Source: Streptomyces sp. NBC_00414 (GTDB taxonomy: Bacteria; Actinomycetota; Actinomycetes; Streptomycetales; Streptomycetaceae). Taken from it: a stretch of 64,000 nucleotides of DNA. The notes under the pieces were generated by a model. That model worked only from the letters and a program-made list of their open reading frames with translations. It did not search any database and had not been told where the DNA came from. Location: contig NZ_CP107935.1 of assembly GCF_036038375.1 (NCBI RefSeq), positions 5,518,001 through 5,582,000 of the forward strand, written 5' to 3'. Positions within the stretch are counted from its first letter, which is position 1. Each line of letters starts with the position of its first letter. This document shows positions 26,136 to 35,885 of the stretch, piece after piece. A program made the translations under genes and the position numbers.

Positions 26136-29015
26136 ATGTACGTACCACTGCTTGAGCGTCGGCAAACCCTGGAACTGGTGGCCGCCGAGGCCGCGCGCGC
26201 CCGTGCCGGAACGGGCGGGCTGGTGCTGCTGCGGGGTGCCACCGGCACGGGCCGTTCCGCGCTCCTCGAAGCCGCCGCCGAGCAGGCGGAGGAAGCCGGG
26301 ATGCGGGTGCTGCGGGCCCGCTGCTCGCCCGACGACACCACCCTCCCCTTCGCCGCCGTACGTCAACTGCTGGGCCCGCAGTCGGAGTTCTCGGAGAACC
26401 GGGAGGTGCCGGACGAACGGGCGCGGGGCGCCTGGCTGTGGCGGCTGCTGCGTTCGTTCACGGCCGGGCCGCCGCTCCTGGTGACCGTGGACGACGTGCA
26501 CCTCGCGGACGACTCCTCGCGGCGCTGGCTCGTCGACGCCGCCCGACGGGTGGACCGATTACCAGTACTGCTGGTGGTGACCGAGCGCAGTCAGTACGAC
26601 ATCGACGCGCCCGCGGCCGGTCTCGCCCACACGCTGTCACCCGCGCTCGTGCGCACCCTCACCCTCGCTCCGCTGAGCGCCGACTCCGCCACGCAGCTGG
26701 TCCGTTCGGACTTCGGCACGGTTCCGGCGACGTGGGTGCAGGACTGCGTACGGGCGAGTGCGGGCAGTCCGCTGCTGCTGCGTGCCCTGCTGGACGATCT
26801 GCGGGGGACCCTGGCGGCCACGGTGCCGAAGGCGTCCGCCGCGCTGTATCCGGGGGCGTACCAGGCGGCGGTGTCGTGGTGGCTGGACAGTGCGGGGGCC
26901 GCGACTGCGGAGGTGGCACGGGCGCTGGCCGCACTGGACGACGACTTGTCGGAACCTCGCGTTCGGACTTCGTCCGACCAGTCGAACGGCGAGGTCCGGT
27001 CGTCGGAGGCCGCCCGGCCCTTCGGCGACGGCTCCTGCCGGAGCGGGCCCTCGGCGGACGGCACGGCACCGGCCTCGGACGAGCTCGCCGAACTGCTCGG
27101 CGAGGTCACCGGCGCCGATCCGGCGCGGGTGGCGGGGTGGCTCACCGCCATGACCCGGCTGGGAATCCTGCGGCCCGGCGCCGACGGGCGGCCCCGCTAT
27201 GCCCATCCCCTGCTGCGGGACGCGGTGCTGAGCGGCTGGCCAGTCACCAGGCGGCGGGCCGCGCACCGGACGGCCGCCGAGGTCATGCTGCGGCGCGGCG
27301 AACGCGCCGAGGTCGTGGCCGGGCAGCTGCTGCGGGCCGACGCGGTCGGCGAGCCGTGGGTCACCGGCGTCCTGCTGGACGCCTCGGCCGTCGCCGTCCA
27401 CGACGGCCGCGCCGACGACGCCCTGCCGTATCTGCGCCGGGCCCTTGAGGAGCCGCTGCCCGACGACCACCGGCAGCGGCTCCTCACCGAACTGGGCTCC
27501 CTGGAGTACGCCACCGTGCGCTCCTCGGCCGGAATTCCGCGCCTGGCCGAGGCGGTACGGCTGCCGGGTGTCCCGCAGGACCGGGTGCGCGCGGCGGTGG
27601 CCCTGGGCACGGCACTGGCCGGGCGGGGCGAGGCCCGCGCCGCGGTCGACGTGCTGCGTTCGCTGGACTCCCAGCTGACGGGCCACCCCGACCTGGCCCG
27701 TACGGTGCAGATCGCCTCGGCGCTGCTCTCCGACCAGGACCACGAGATCAGGCAGGAGCTCTACCGCTGGCTGCGGGAGAGCGCCGGCCGCTCACCGGGC
27801 CTGGTCGGCACCGCGGGCCAAGCCCTGCTCGTCCGGTACGAGGCAACGGCGGGCCTGCTCTCGGCGGACGCCGCCATGGACCGCGTACGGGCCCTTCTCG
27901 CGGAGCCCGTCGAACCGCTCGCGGAGCCCTTCCTGCTGGGCACGGCCGCCGCCGTCGCCCAGTGGGCCGACGAACTCGAAGAGGCCGAACGGCTCGTCGA
28001 GCGCGGTCTCGCCAGACAGCGCCCGTCGCTGCTGCACCCGATGCACCGGGCGCTGCTGAACGTACGGGCCGACATCGCCGCGGCGCGCGGCGACTACGCG
28101 CGGCTGCTCACCGGCCCCGACGCCCGCCGGCCGGCCGGCGCGGGCCTGGGCCCTGCCAACGGGCAGGCGCACGCGCTGGTCGCGCTGGTCGAGACCGGCC
28201 GGGTGGTGGAGGCCCGCCGGCTCGCGGGCGGCTTCGACCTGCGGGAGGCGAAGGACTCCTGGGAGCTGAACCGGTTCCTGTACGCGCGAGGGGTGCTGCG
28301 GGCCGCCGGCGGGGATCCGGCGGGCGCGCTCGACGACTTCCTCGAATGCGGGCGCCGTCAGTCGGCGCGCGATGTGGTGAGCCCGGTCGTCACTCCGTGG
28401 CGGACGGCCGCGGCGGAGTGCCGGCTGGCGCTCGGCCGGCCCCGGGAGGCGCTGGAGCTGGCCGAGGAGGAACTGCGGCTGGCCCAGGTGTGGAACACCC
28501 CGCGTCCGGTGGGCCGCGCCCTGCGGGTGCTCGGCATGGCGACCGGCGGGCGGCGCGGCCTGGAACTCGCCGACCGGGCCGTACGGCTGCTGCGGGACGC
28601 CTCCGTCGACGTCCCGCTGGACCCGGAACTGATCCCCGCGCTGGTCGCGCAGGGACGCCAGCTCACGGCCGTGGGGGAGCGGGCCCGCGCCCGCGACTGC
28701 CTGCGGGAGGCGGCCGAACGTGCCGAACGGCTGGGCGCGGTACGGCTGCGGGCCACCGCCGAGGAGGCCCTGCGGGAGGGCGGCGCCCGCCGCACCACGA
28801 CGACGCTCACCGGGTCGGGCGCGCTCACCGGCAGCGAGCGGCGGATAGCCGAGCTGGCCGCCGACGGCCGCACGAACACGGAGATCGCGGAACTGCTGCA
28901 CCTGGCTCGCCGCACCGTGGAGACCCATCTGACCAGCACCTACCGAAAGCTGGGCATCCGCCGCCGAGGCGAACTGACGACCGCGCTCGGCGGGCAGCGG
29001 GGCGGGAGCCAGTAG
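26136..29015 (+). CDS. LAL-family (large ATP-binding LuxR) transcriptional regulator
   Basis: A 959-residue regulator. I chose the ATG at 26,136, which has GAGGGAGG upstream and starts MYVPLLERRQTLE, the usual LAL opening; the frame is open back to 26,049. Walker A is at residues 34-41 (GATGTGRS) and a Walker B-like VTVDDVHLADD at ~122-132. The middle is a helical TPR-like region. The C-terminal ~65 residues are the LuxR HTH (LTGSERRIAELAADGRTNTEIA, then RRTVETHLTSTYRKLG). LAL proteins usually sense a metabolite or protein and activate nearby pathways; the neighbour controlled here is not evident. Transcription ends at the hairpin at 29,031-29,062. Confidence 0.88.
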   Translation: MYVPLLERRQTLELVAAEAARARAGTGGLVLLRGATGTGRSALLEAAAEQAEEAGMRVLRARCSPDDTTLPFAAVRQLLGPQSEFSENREVPDERARGAWLWRLLRSFTAGPPLLVTVDDVHLADDSSRRWLVDAARRVDRLPVLLVVTERSQYDIDAPAAGLAHTLSPALVRTLTLAPLSADSATQLVRSDFGTVPATWVQDCVRASAGSPLLLRALLDDLRGTLAATVPKASAALYPGAYQAAVSWWLDSAGAATAEVARALAALDDDLSEPRVRTSSDQSNGEVRSSEAARPFGDGSCRSGPSADGTAPASDELAELLGEVTGADPARVAGWLTAMTRLGILRPGADGRPRYAHPLLRDAVLSGWPVTRRRAAHRTAAEVMLRRGERAEVVAGQLLRADAVGEPWVTGVLLDASAVAVHDGRADDALPYLRRALEEPLPDDHRQRLLTELGSLEYATVRSSAGIPRLAEAVRLPGVPQDRVRAAVALGTALAGRGEARAAVDVLRSLDSQLTGHPDLARTVQIASALLSDQDHEIRQELYRWLRESAGRSPGLVGTAGQALLVRYEATAGLLSADAAMDRVRALLAEPVEPLAEPFLLGTAAAVAQWADELEEAERLVERGLARQRPSLLHPMHRALLNVRADIAAARGDYARLLTGPDARRPAGAGLGPANGQAHALVALVETGRVVEARRLAGGFDLREAKDSWELNRFLYARGVLRAAGGDPAGALDDFLECGRRQSARDVVSPVVTPWRTAAAECRLALGRPREALELAEEELRLAQVWNTPRPVGRALRVLGMATGGRRGLELADRAVRLLRDASVDVPLDPELIPALVAQGRQLTAVGERARARDCLREAAERAERLGAVRLRATAEEALREGGARRTTTTLTGSGALTGSERRIAELAADGRTNTEIAELLHLARRTVETHLTSTYRKLGIRRRGELTTALGGQRGGSQ

Positions 29016-29030
29016 GGCGGGGCACTGCGC

Positions 29031-29062
29031 GAACGGCCCCCGCCGGTGGGCGGGGGCCGTTC
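29031..29062. terminator. bidirectional hairpin terminator between LAL and Fe-S genes
   Basis: A perfect 14-base stem (GAACGGCCCCCGCC with its complement) around a 4-base loop, placed between two convergent genes. There is no T-run, which is usual for streptomycete terminators. Confidence 0.85.
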
Positions 29063-29085
29063 GACTCACATGACTGCTTGACCGG

Positions 29086-31374
29086 CTACTTGACGGGTTC
29101 GGGCTGAGGCTCGCTCTCGGCTTCCGCCGCACCCGCCGGGGGCTCCTCGGACGGGGTCTTCACCGAGTCGAGGAGCAGCTGGGCCACGTCCACGACCTGG
29201 ATGGACTCCTTGGCCTTGCCGTCGTTCTTCTTGCCGTTGACCGAGTCGGTCAGCATGACGAGGCAGAACGGGCAGGCGGTGGAGACGATGTCGGGGTTCA
29301 AGGACAGCGCCTCGTCGACACGCTCGTTGTTGATGCGCTTGCCGATCCGCTCCTCCATCCACATCCGCGCGCCACCCGCGCCGCAGCAGAAGCCGCGCTC
29401 CTTGTGGCGGTGCATCTCCTGCTGGCGCAGGCCCGGGACGGCGGACATGATCTCGCGCGGGGGCGTGTAGATCTTGTTGTGCCGGCCCAGGTAGCAGGGG
29501 TCGTGGTAGGTGATGAGGCCCTCGACCGGGGTCACCGGGACCAGCTTGCCCTCGTCGATCAGGTGCTGGAGCAGCTGGGTGTGGTGGATGACCTCGTAGT
29601 CGCCGCCGAGCTGCGGGTACTCGTTGCCGAGGGTGTTGAGGCAGTGCGGGCAGGTCGCGACGATCTTCTTCGCGGCCTTGGGCTTCCTCGACTCCGCGGT
29701 GACCTTGCCGTCGTCGTCCATCTCCTCGCCGAAGGCGGCGTTGAGGGACATGACGTTCTCCATGCCGAGCTCCTGGAACAGGGGCTCGTTGCCGAGGCGC
29801 CGGGCGGAGTCACCGGTGCACTTCTCGTCGCCGCCCATGATCGCGAACTTGACGCCCGCCATGTGCAGCAGCTCGGCGAAGGCCTTGGTGGTCTTCTTCG
29901 CCCGGTCCTCCAGAGCACCGGCGCAGCCGACCCAGTACAGGTACTCGACCTCGGAGAGGTCCTCCAGGTCGCGTCCGACGACCGGGATCTCGAAGTCGAC
30001 CTCCTTGGTCCACTCAAGACGCTGCTTCTTGGCCAGCCCCCAGGGGTTGCCCTTCTTCTCCAGGTTCTTGAGCATCGTCCCGGCCTCGGACGGGAAGGCG
30101 CTCTCGATCATCACCTGGTAGCGGCGCATGTCGACGATGTGGTCGACGTGCTCGATGTCGACGGGGCACTGCTCGACGCAGGCGCCGCAGCTGGTGCAGG
30201 ACCACAGGACGTCGGGGTCGATGACCCCGTTCTCCTCAAGGGTGCCGATGAGCGGCCGCTCGGCTTCCGCCAGCGCGGCGGCGGGAACATCCTTGAGCTG
30301 CTCCGCGGTCGCCTTCTCGTTCCCCTCCATGTCCTTGCCGCCACCGGCCAGCAGATACGGGGCCTTGGCGTGCGCGTGGTCGCGCAGCGACATGATGAGC
30401 AGCTTCGGGGAGAGCGGCTTGCCGGTGTTCCAGGCGGGGCACTGCGACTGGCAGCGCCCGCACTCGGTGCACGTGGAGAAGTCGAGGATGCCCTTCCAGG
30501 AGAACTGCTCGACCTGGCTGACACCGAAGACGTCGTCGTCACCGGGGTCGGTGAAGTCGATCGGCCTGCCGCCGGAGGTCATCGGCTGGAGGGCGCCGAG
30601 GGCGGTCCCGCCGTTCGCCTCGCGCTTGAACCAGATGTTCGGGAAGGCCAGGAAGCGGTGCCAGGCGACACCCATGTTGGTGTTGAGCGAGACGACGATC
30701 ATCCACACGAAGGACGTGCCGATCTTGATCGTCGCGACGAGGTAGACCAGGTTCTGCAGCGTGCTCAGGCTCAGGCCCTTGAAGGCCAGGACCAGCGGGT
30801 ACGAGGCGAAGTACCCGGCCTCGTAGCCCTCGACGTGGTGGATCGCGCCTTCAAGGCCGCGCAGCACGTAGATGGCGAGGCCGATGGTGAGGATGACGTA
30901 CTCGACGAAGTAGGCCTGACCGGCCTTGGAGCCCGCGAAGCGGGACTTGCGTCCGGCCCGCGAGGGCAGGCTCAGCAGCCGGATCGCGATGAGCACGGCG
31001 ATGCCCAGGATCGTCATCACGCCGATGAACTCGATGTAGAGCTCGAACGGCAGGAACTCACCGATGTACGGCAGGACCCAGTCGGCCTGGAAGAGCTGGC
31101 CGAAGGCCTGGACGAGGGTGGGGGGCAGCGTCAGGAAGCCGACGGCCACGAACCAGTGGGCGAAGCCGACGATGCCCCACCGGTTCATCCGCGTGTGACC
31201 GAGGAACTCCTTCACCAGCGTCACGCTGCGCTGGTAGGGGTTGTCGGTGCGGGTTCCGGCGGGGACCGGCTGGCCGAGCTTGAAGTACCGGACGAACTGG
31301 CCGATGGCGCGTGCGAGCAGCGCGACGCCGACCACGGTCAGGACCAGCGACACGATGATCGCGGCGAGTTGCAT
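29086..31374 (-). CDS. membrane-bound (Fe-S)-binding oxidoreductase with CCG domains
   Basis: A 762-residue protein. The N-terminal ~250 residues contain about five or six membrane helices, resembling the cytochrome-b-like gamma subunit of nitrate reductase or HdrE. Two [4Fe-4S] motifs follow: CTECGRCQSQCP at ~300-312 and CTSCGACVEQCP at ~390-402. The C-terminal half has two CCG/HdrD-type cysteine-rich domains (VGCAGALEDRA near 476; HDPCYLGRHNKIY and RGFCCGAGGARMW near 620-665). This is the fused HdrED-like protein common in actinobacteria; it probably passes electrons between the menaquinone pool and a cytoplasmic partner. The C-terminal tail is Glu/Pro-rich. Confidence 0.88.
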   Translation of the reverse strand: MQLAAIIVSLVLTVVGVALLARAIGQFVRYFKLGQPVPAGTRTDNPYQRSVTLVKEFLGHTRMNRWGIVGFAHWFVAVGFLTLPPTLVQAFGQLFQADWVLPYIGEFLPFELYIEFIGVMTILGIAVLIAIRLLSLPSRAGRKSRFAGSKAGQAYFVEYVILTIGLAIYVLRGLEGAIHHVEGYEAGYFASYPLVLAFKGLSLSTLQNLVYLVATIKIGTSFVWMIVVSLNTNMGVAWHRFLAFPNIWFKREANGGTALGALQPMTSGGRPIDFTDPGDDDVFGVSQVEQFSWKGILDFSTCTECGRCQSQCPAWNTGKPLSPKLLIMSLRDHAHAKAPYLLAGGGKDMEGNEKATAEQLKDVPAAALAEAERPLIGTLEENGVIDPDVLWSCTSCGACVEQCPVDIEHVDHIVDMRRYQVMIESAFPSEAGTMLKNLEKKGNPWGLAKKQRLEWTKEVDFEIPVVGRDLEDLSEVEYLYWVGCAGALEDRAKKTTKAFAELLHMAGVKFAIMGGDEKCTGDSARRLGNEPLFQELGMENVMSLNAAFGEEMDDDGKVTAESRKPKAAKKIVATCPHCLNTLGNEYPQLGGDYEVIHHTQLLQHLIDEGKLVPVTPVEGLITYHDPCYLGRHNKIYTPPREIMSAVPGLRQQEMHRHKERGFCCGAGGARMWMEERIGKRINNERVDEALSLNPDIVSTACPFCLVMLTDSVNGKKNDGKAKESIQVVDVAQLLLDSVKTPSEEPPAGAAEAESEPQPEPVK

Positions 31375-32042
31375 TTCGGGGCTCCTCGGGCCTGCGAGGT
31401 TACATTACTGAGCGGTAGCTTACGCAGTCCTTCGACACTACCCATTCCTGTGTCCGCACTGTAGTCAGAGGCACGGTGATCTGCGTCGCTGAGGCATACC
31501 TGGGTACGCGTGGCGGGGTGTCGCCCTTTCTGCGGCAGGGCCCGGCGGAGCTGCGCTCCAGGCTGCTCGCCGGGCGCGGGCCGGCGGGGGTGGGCCGCGC
31601 AGTTCCCCGCGCCCCTGCGGGCGGGGCTATGCCTCAGCCTGTTTGCCGGGTGCGGGTCGCCTGGAGTGGGCCGCGCAGTTCCCCGCGCCCCTCGGGGCGG
31701 GGCTGCGCCCCAGCCCGTTCGTCGGGTGTGCTTCAGGGTGAAAGGCGGGGCGCAGCCCCGCTTTCGAGGGGCGCGGGGAACTGCGCGCTCAGCCCCGGGC
31801 GGCCCGCACCCCGCAACGGCCTGAGGCGGCACTCCCCAGGGGCGCGGGGAACTGCGCGAACGGCGCCCGCCGGTCCGTGGGTCATGTGTGACCCGTAGGA
31901 CGACCCGCAGGTCAAAGCCCAAAGTGCGCGTAAGTAAGAGATAAGAGTTGAGCCCCCACGACTCAGCTCTGTTGACCGAGCGGCAAGCGTCATGCACACT
32001 TGAGTCCGTTCCACTCAAGTCATTGTTGTTGGAGGAATTGAA
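31375..32042. repeat. intergenic region with four copies of the dispersed 20-mer and the dnaK promoter
   Basis: This 668-base gap between divergent genes has copies of the GGGGCGCGGGGAACTGCGC repeat at 31,767-31,786 and 31,838-31,857 and inverted copies at 31,597-31,616 and 31,673-31,692. The last ~120 bases, near dnaK, are less GC-rich and contain the HAIR operator. Short open frames here look like chance. Confidence 0.8.
31999..32019 (+). promoter_or_regulatory. HAIR operator (HspR binding site) upstream of dnaK
   Basis: The sequence CTTGAGT-N7-ACTCAAG is a perfect match to the HspR-associated inverted repeat. It lies 23 bases before the dnaK ATG, so bound HspR (encoded by the last gene of the operon, with DnaK as known co-repressor in Streptomyces) should block transcription. 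GGAGG at 32,031-32,035 is the dnaK ribosome binding site. Confidence 0.95.
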
Positions 32043-33908
32043 ATGGCACGTGCGGTCGGCATCGACCTGGGCACGACTAACTCCGTCGTCAGCGTTCTGG
32101 AGGGCGGTGAGCCCACCGTCATCACCAACGCCGAGGGCGCCAGGACCACGCCGTCCGTCGTCGCCTTCGCCAAGAACGGTGAGGTGCTCGTCGGAGAGGT
32201 CGCGAAGCGCCAGGCGGTCACGAACGTGGACCGGACCATCAGGTCCGTGAAGCGTCACATGGGCACGGACTGGAAGATCGAGCTCGACGGCAAGCACTTC
32301 AACCCGCAGCAGATGAGCGCCTTCATCCTGCAGAAGCTGAAGCGCGACGCCGAGGCGTACCTGGGCGAGAAGGTGGCCGACGCGGTCATCACCGTCCCGG
32401 CGTACTTCAACGACTCCGAGCGTCAGGCGACGAAGGAGGCCGGCGAGATCGCGGGCCTGAACGTCCTGCGCATCGTGAACGAGCCGACCGCCGCCGCCCT
32501 GGCGTACGGCCTCGACAAGGACGACCAGACGATCCTCGTCTTCGACCTCGGTGGCGGCACGTTCGACGTGTCGCTCCTGGAGATCGGCGACGGCGTCGTC
32601 GAGGTGAAGGCCACCAACGGTGACAACCACCTCGGTGGTGACGACTGGGACCAGCGCGTCATGGACTACCTGGTCAAGCAGTTCGCCAGCGGCCACGGCG
32701 TGGACCTCGGCAAGGACAAGATGGCCCTCCAGCGCCTGCGCGAGGCGGCGGAGAAGGCCAAGATCGAGCTGTCGTCCTCCACGGAGACGTCGATCAACCT
32801 GCCCTACATCACCGCGTCCGCCGAGGGCCCGCTGCACCTGGACGAGAAGCTCACGCGCGCCCAGTTCCAGCAGCTCACCGCCGACCTTCTGGAGCGCTGC
32901 AAGACGCCGTTCCACAACGTCATCAAGGACGCCGGCATCCAGCTGAGCGAGATCGACCACGTCGTTCTCGTCGGTGGCTCCACCCGTATGCCCGCCGTGG
33001 CCGAGCTCGTCAAGGAGCTCACCGGCGGCCAGGACGCCAACAAGGGCGTCAACCCGGACGAGGTCGTCGCCATCGGCGCCGCCCTGCAGGCCGGTGTCCT
33101 CAAGGGTGAGGTCAAGGACGTCCTGCTCCTCGACGTGACCCCGCTGTCCCTCGGTATCGAGACCAAGGGAGGGATCATGACCAAGCTCATCGAGCGCAAC
33201 ACCACGATCCCGACCAAGCGGTCCGAGATCTTCACGACGGCCGAGGACAACCAGCCGTCCGTCCAGATCCAGGTCTACCAGGGCGAGCGCGAGATCGCGG
33301 CGTACAACAAGAAGCTCGGGATGTTCGAGCTGACCGGTCTGCCGCCCGCCCCGCGCGGAGTCCCGCAGATCGAGGTCGCCTTCGACATCGACGCCAACGG
33401 CATCATGCACGTGACCGCGAAGGACCTCGGCACGGGCAAGGAGCAGAAGATGACCGTCACCGGCGGCTCCTCGCTGCCGAAGGACGAGGTCGACCGCATG
33501 CGCCAGGAGGCCGAGCAGTACGCGGACGAGGACCACCGTCGCCGCGAGGCCGCCGAGGCCCGCAACCAGGGCGAGCAGCTCGTCTACCAGACGGAGAAGT
33601 TCCTCAAGGACAACGAGGACAAGGTCCCGGGCGACGTCAAGACCGAGGTCGAGACGAGCGTCGAGGAGCTGAAGGCCGCGCTCAAGGGCGAGGACACCGC
33701 GGAGATCCGTACGGCCACCGAGAAGGTCGCCGCCGTCTCCCAGAAGCTGGGCCAGGCGATGTACGCCGACGCCCAGGCCTCCCAGGGTGCCGCGGGCGCC
33801 GAGGCCCCGGGCGCCGGTCCGGACGCCGATGCCAAGGCCGCCGACGACGACGTGGTCGACGCGGAGATCGTCGACGAGGACCGTGACCGCAAGGACGGTG
33901 CCGCGTGA
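32043..33908 (+). CDS. dnaK: molecular chaperone DnaK (Hsp70)
   Basis: A 621-residue Hsp70. The nucleotide-binding domain starts with the phosphate loop GIDLGTTNS at 6-14, has DLGGGTFDVSLL near 168-179 and the VLVGGSTRMP loop near 311-320. The substrate-binding domain starts about residue 355 (LLDVTPLSLGIETKGG). The acidic Ala-rich C-terminal lid ends EIVDEDRDRKDGAA. It folds and holds client proteins and acts as HspR co-repressor. It is the first gene of a four-gene operon and its TGA overlaps the grpE GTG. Confidence 0.98.
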   Translation: MARAVGIDLGTTNSVVSVLEGGEPTVITNAEGARTTPSVVAFAKNGEVLVGEVAKRQAVTNVDRTIRSVKRHMGTDWKIELDGKHFNPQQMSAFILQKLKRDAEAYLGEKVADAVITVPAYFNDSERQATKEAGEIAGLNVLRIVNEPTAAALAYGLDKDDQTILVFDLGGGTFDVSLLEIGDGVVEVKATNGDNHLGGDDWDQRVMDYLVKQFASGHGVDLGKDKMALQRLREAAEKAKIELSSSTETSINLPYITASAEGPLHLDEKLTRAQFQQLTADLLERCKTPFHNVIKDAGIQLSEIDHVVLVGGSTRMPAVAELVKELTGGQDANKGVNPDEVVAIGAALQAGVLKGEVKDVLLLDVTPLSLGIETKGGIMTKLIERNTTIPTKRSEIFTTAEDNQPSVQIQVYQGEREIAAYNKKLGMFELTGLPPAPRGVPQIEVAFDIDANGIMHVTAKDLGTGKEQKMTVTGGSSLPKDEVDRMRQEAEQYADEDHRRREAAEARNQGEQLVYQTEKFLKDNEDKVPGDVKTEVETSVEELKAALKGEDTAEIRTATEKVAAVSQKLGQAMYADAQASQGAAGAEAPGAGPDADAKAADDDVVDAEIVDEDRDRKDGAA

Positions 33909-34591
33909 CCGAGGAGACCCCGGGCTTCGACGAGCAGCCCGACGTCCCCTCCGGCGCCACCCCTGAAGACGCCGAGCCGAAGCCTGCCCCCTCCTCCTCG
34001 GAGGACGGGGCGGCCCAGGCCGGGGACGCGGCGGCAGCAGCCCAGTCCGCAGCCCAGATCGCAGGCCTGACGGCCCAGCTGGACCAGGTTCGTACGGCGC
34101 TCAACGAACGTACGGCGGACGTCCAGCGGCTCCAGGCCGAGTACCAGAACTACCGCCGCAGGGTCGAGCGGGACCGGATCGCGGTCAAGGAGGTCGCCAT
34201 CGCGAGCCTCCTGACCGAGCTCCTGCCCGTGCTCGACGACATCGGCCGCGCCCGGGAACACGGCGAACTGCTCGGCGGCTTCAAGTCGGTGGCCGAGTCG
34301 CTGGAGACCGTCGCGGCGAAGATGGGCCTGCAGCAGTTCGGCAAGGAGGGCGAGCCCTTCGACCCGATGATCCACGAGGCCCTGATGCACTCGTACGCGC
34401 CGGACGTCACGGAGACGACGTGCGTGGCGATTCTGCAGCCGGGGTATCGCTTCGGCGAGCGCACCATCCGCCCCGCGCGGGTGGCGGTCGCCGAGCCGCA
34501 GCCGGGAGCGCAGCCCGCCAAGGGCGACGAGACGGACGCGGGGACCGCGGCGGCCGACGACAAGGAGAGCGGTGGCCCGGACGAGGGCTGA
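33905..34591 (+). CDS. grpE: nucleotide exchange factor GrpE
   Basis: A 228-residue GrpE. Its GTG overlaps the dnaK stop (GTGA). An acidic Pro/Ser-rich N-terminal tail (~1-45) precedes the long coiled coil (~50-95, RTADVQRLQAEYQNYRRRVE) and the beta-wing domain with GLQQFGKEGEPFDPMIHEA and GYRFGERTIRPARV, the family signature. It releases ADP from DnaK. The short Ala/Asp C-terminal tail is typical of actinobacteria. Confidence 0.97.
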   Translation: MTEETPGFDEQPDVPSGATPEDAEPKPAPSSSEDGAAQAGDAAAAAQSAAQIAGLTAQLDQVRTALNERTADVQRLQAEYQNYRRRVERDRIAVKEVAIASLLTELLPVLDDIGRAREHGELLGGFKSVAESLETVAAKMGLQQFGKEGEPFDPMIHEALMHSYAPDVTETTCVAILQPGYRFGERTIRPARVAVAEPQPGAQPAKGDETDAGTAAADDKESGGPDEG

Positions 34592-34678
34592 CGTGAAACA
34601 GGGCGTACGCGCGCCCCTTTGCACAGAGAACGTCGAGCGCGTACGTGACGGTGACGTACGGAAGGAGGGGCGTCGAGG

Positions 34679-35878
34679 ATGAGCACCAAGGACTTCATCG
34701 AGAAGGACTACTACAAGGTCCTCGGCGTCCCCAAGGACGCCACCGAGGCCGAGATCAAGAAGGCGTACCGGAAGCTCGCCCGCGAGTTCCACCCGGACGC
34801 CAACAAGGGGAACGCGCGGGCCGAGGAGCGCTTCAAGGAGATCTCCGAGGCGAACGACGTCCTCGGGGACCCCAAGAAGCGCAGGGAGTACGACGAGGCC
34901 CGCACCCTCTTCGGCAACGGCGGCTACCGGCCCGGCCCGGCGGGTTCGGGCGGTTCCTTCAACTTCGACCTGGGGGACCTCTTCGGAGGCGGCCCCCAGG
35001 GCGGAGCGGGCGGCGGTCCGCAGGGCGGAGCCGGTGGCTTCGGCGGCGGCATAGGGGACGTCTTCGGAGGTCTCTTCAACCGCGGCGGTCCGGGTCCCGG
35101 TACCCGGACGCAGCCGCGGCGCGGCCAGGACATCGACACCGAGGTCACGCTCAGCTTCACGGAGGCGGTGGACGGCGCGACCGTCCCGCTCCGGATGACC
35201 TCGCAGTCACCCTGCAAGGCCTGTTCGGGCACCGGCGACAAGAACGGCACACCGCGCGTGTGCCCGACGTGTGTCGGCACCGGCCAGGTGGCGCGCGGTT
35301 CGGGCGGCGGGTTCTCGCTGACCGACCCGTGCCCCGACTGCAAGGGCCGCGGCCTGATCGCCGAGCACGCGTGCGCGGTCTGCAGCGGCTCGGGGCGCGC
35401 CAAGTCGTCCCGGACCATGCAGGTCCGTATCCCCGCGGGGGTGTCGGACAGCCAGCGCATCCGCCTGCGCGGCAAGGGCGCGCCGGGCGAACGGGGCGGG
35501 CCGTCGGGCGACCTGTACGTCACCGTGCACGTCGACTCCCACCCGGTCTTCGGCCGCAAGGGCGACAACCTCACCGTCACCGTGCCCGTCACCTTCGCGG
35601 AGGCGGCGCTCGGCGGCGAGGTCCGCGTGCCCACGCTCGGGGGGCCTCCGGTCACCCTGAAACTGCCGCCGGGCACGCCCAACGGCCGGACGATGCGCGC
35701 CCGCGGCAAGGGCGCGGTCCGCAAGGACGGCACCCGTGGGGATCTCCTGGTCACCGTCGAGGTGAGTGTTCCGGCGGACCTGACGGGGAAGGCTCGTGAC
35801 GCGCTTGAGGCGTATCGCGAGGCGACCGCGGAGGAGGATCCGCGGGCTGAGCTGTTCCAGGCCGCGAAGGGAGCATGA
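34679..35878 (+). CDS. dnaJ: co-chaperone DnaJ (type I)
   Basis: A 399-residue DnaJ with all type I parts: a J-domain with HPD at 38-40, a Gly-rich linker (~80-155), a zinc domain with four CxxCxGxG repeats (CKACSGTG, CPTCVGTG, CPDCKGRG, CAVCSGSG), and two C-terminal substrate-binding beta domains. It stimulates DnaK ATP hydrolysis. GGAAGGAGG precedes the ATG after an 87-base gap from grpE. This is the operon copy (DnaJ1 type). Confidence 0.97.
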   Translation: MSTKDFIEKDYYKVLGVPKDATEAEIKKAYRKLAREFHPDANKGNARAEERFKEISEANDVLGDPKKRREYDEARTLFGNGGYRPGPAGSGGSFNFDLGDLFGGGPQGGAGGGPQGGAGGFGGGIGDVFGGLFNRGGPGPGTRTQPRRGQDIDTEVTLSFTEAVDGATVPLRMTSQSPCKACSGTGDKNGTPRVCPTCVGTGQVARGSGGGFSLTDPCPDCKGRGLIAEHACAVCSGSGRAKSSRTMQVRIPAGVSDSQRIRLRGKGAPGERGGPSGDLYVTVHVDSHPVFGRKGDNLTVTVPVTFAEAALGGEVRVPTLGGPPVTLKLPPGTPNGRTMRARGKGAVRKDGTRGDLLVTVEVSVPADLTGKARDALEAYREATAEEDPRAELFQAAKGA

Positions 35879-35885
35879 GGACACC

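Noticed and set aside
31476..31898. Short frames in the dnaK upstream region
   Set aside because: They are built from the dispersed 20-mer repeats and have no start signals.
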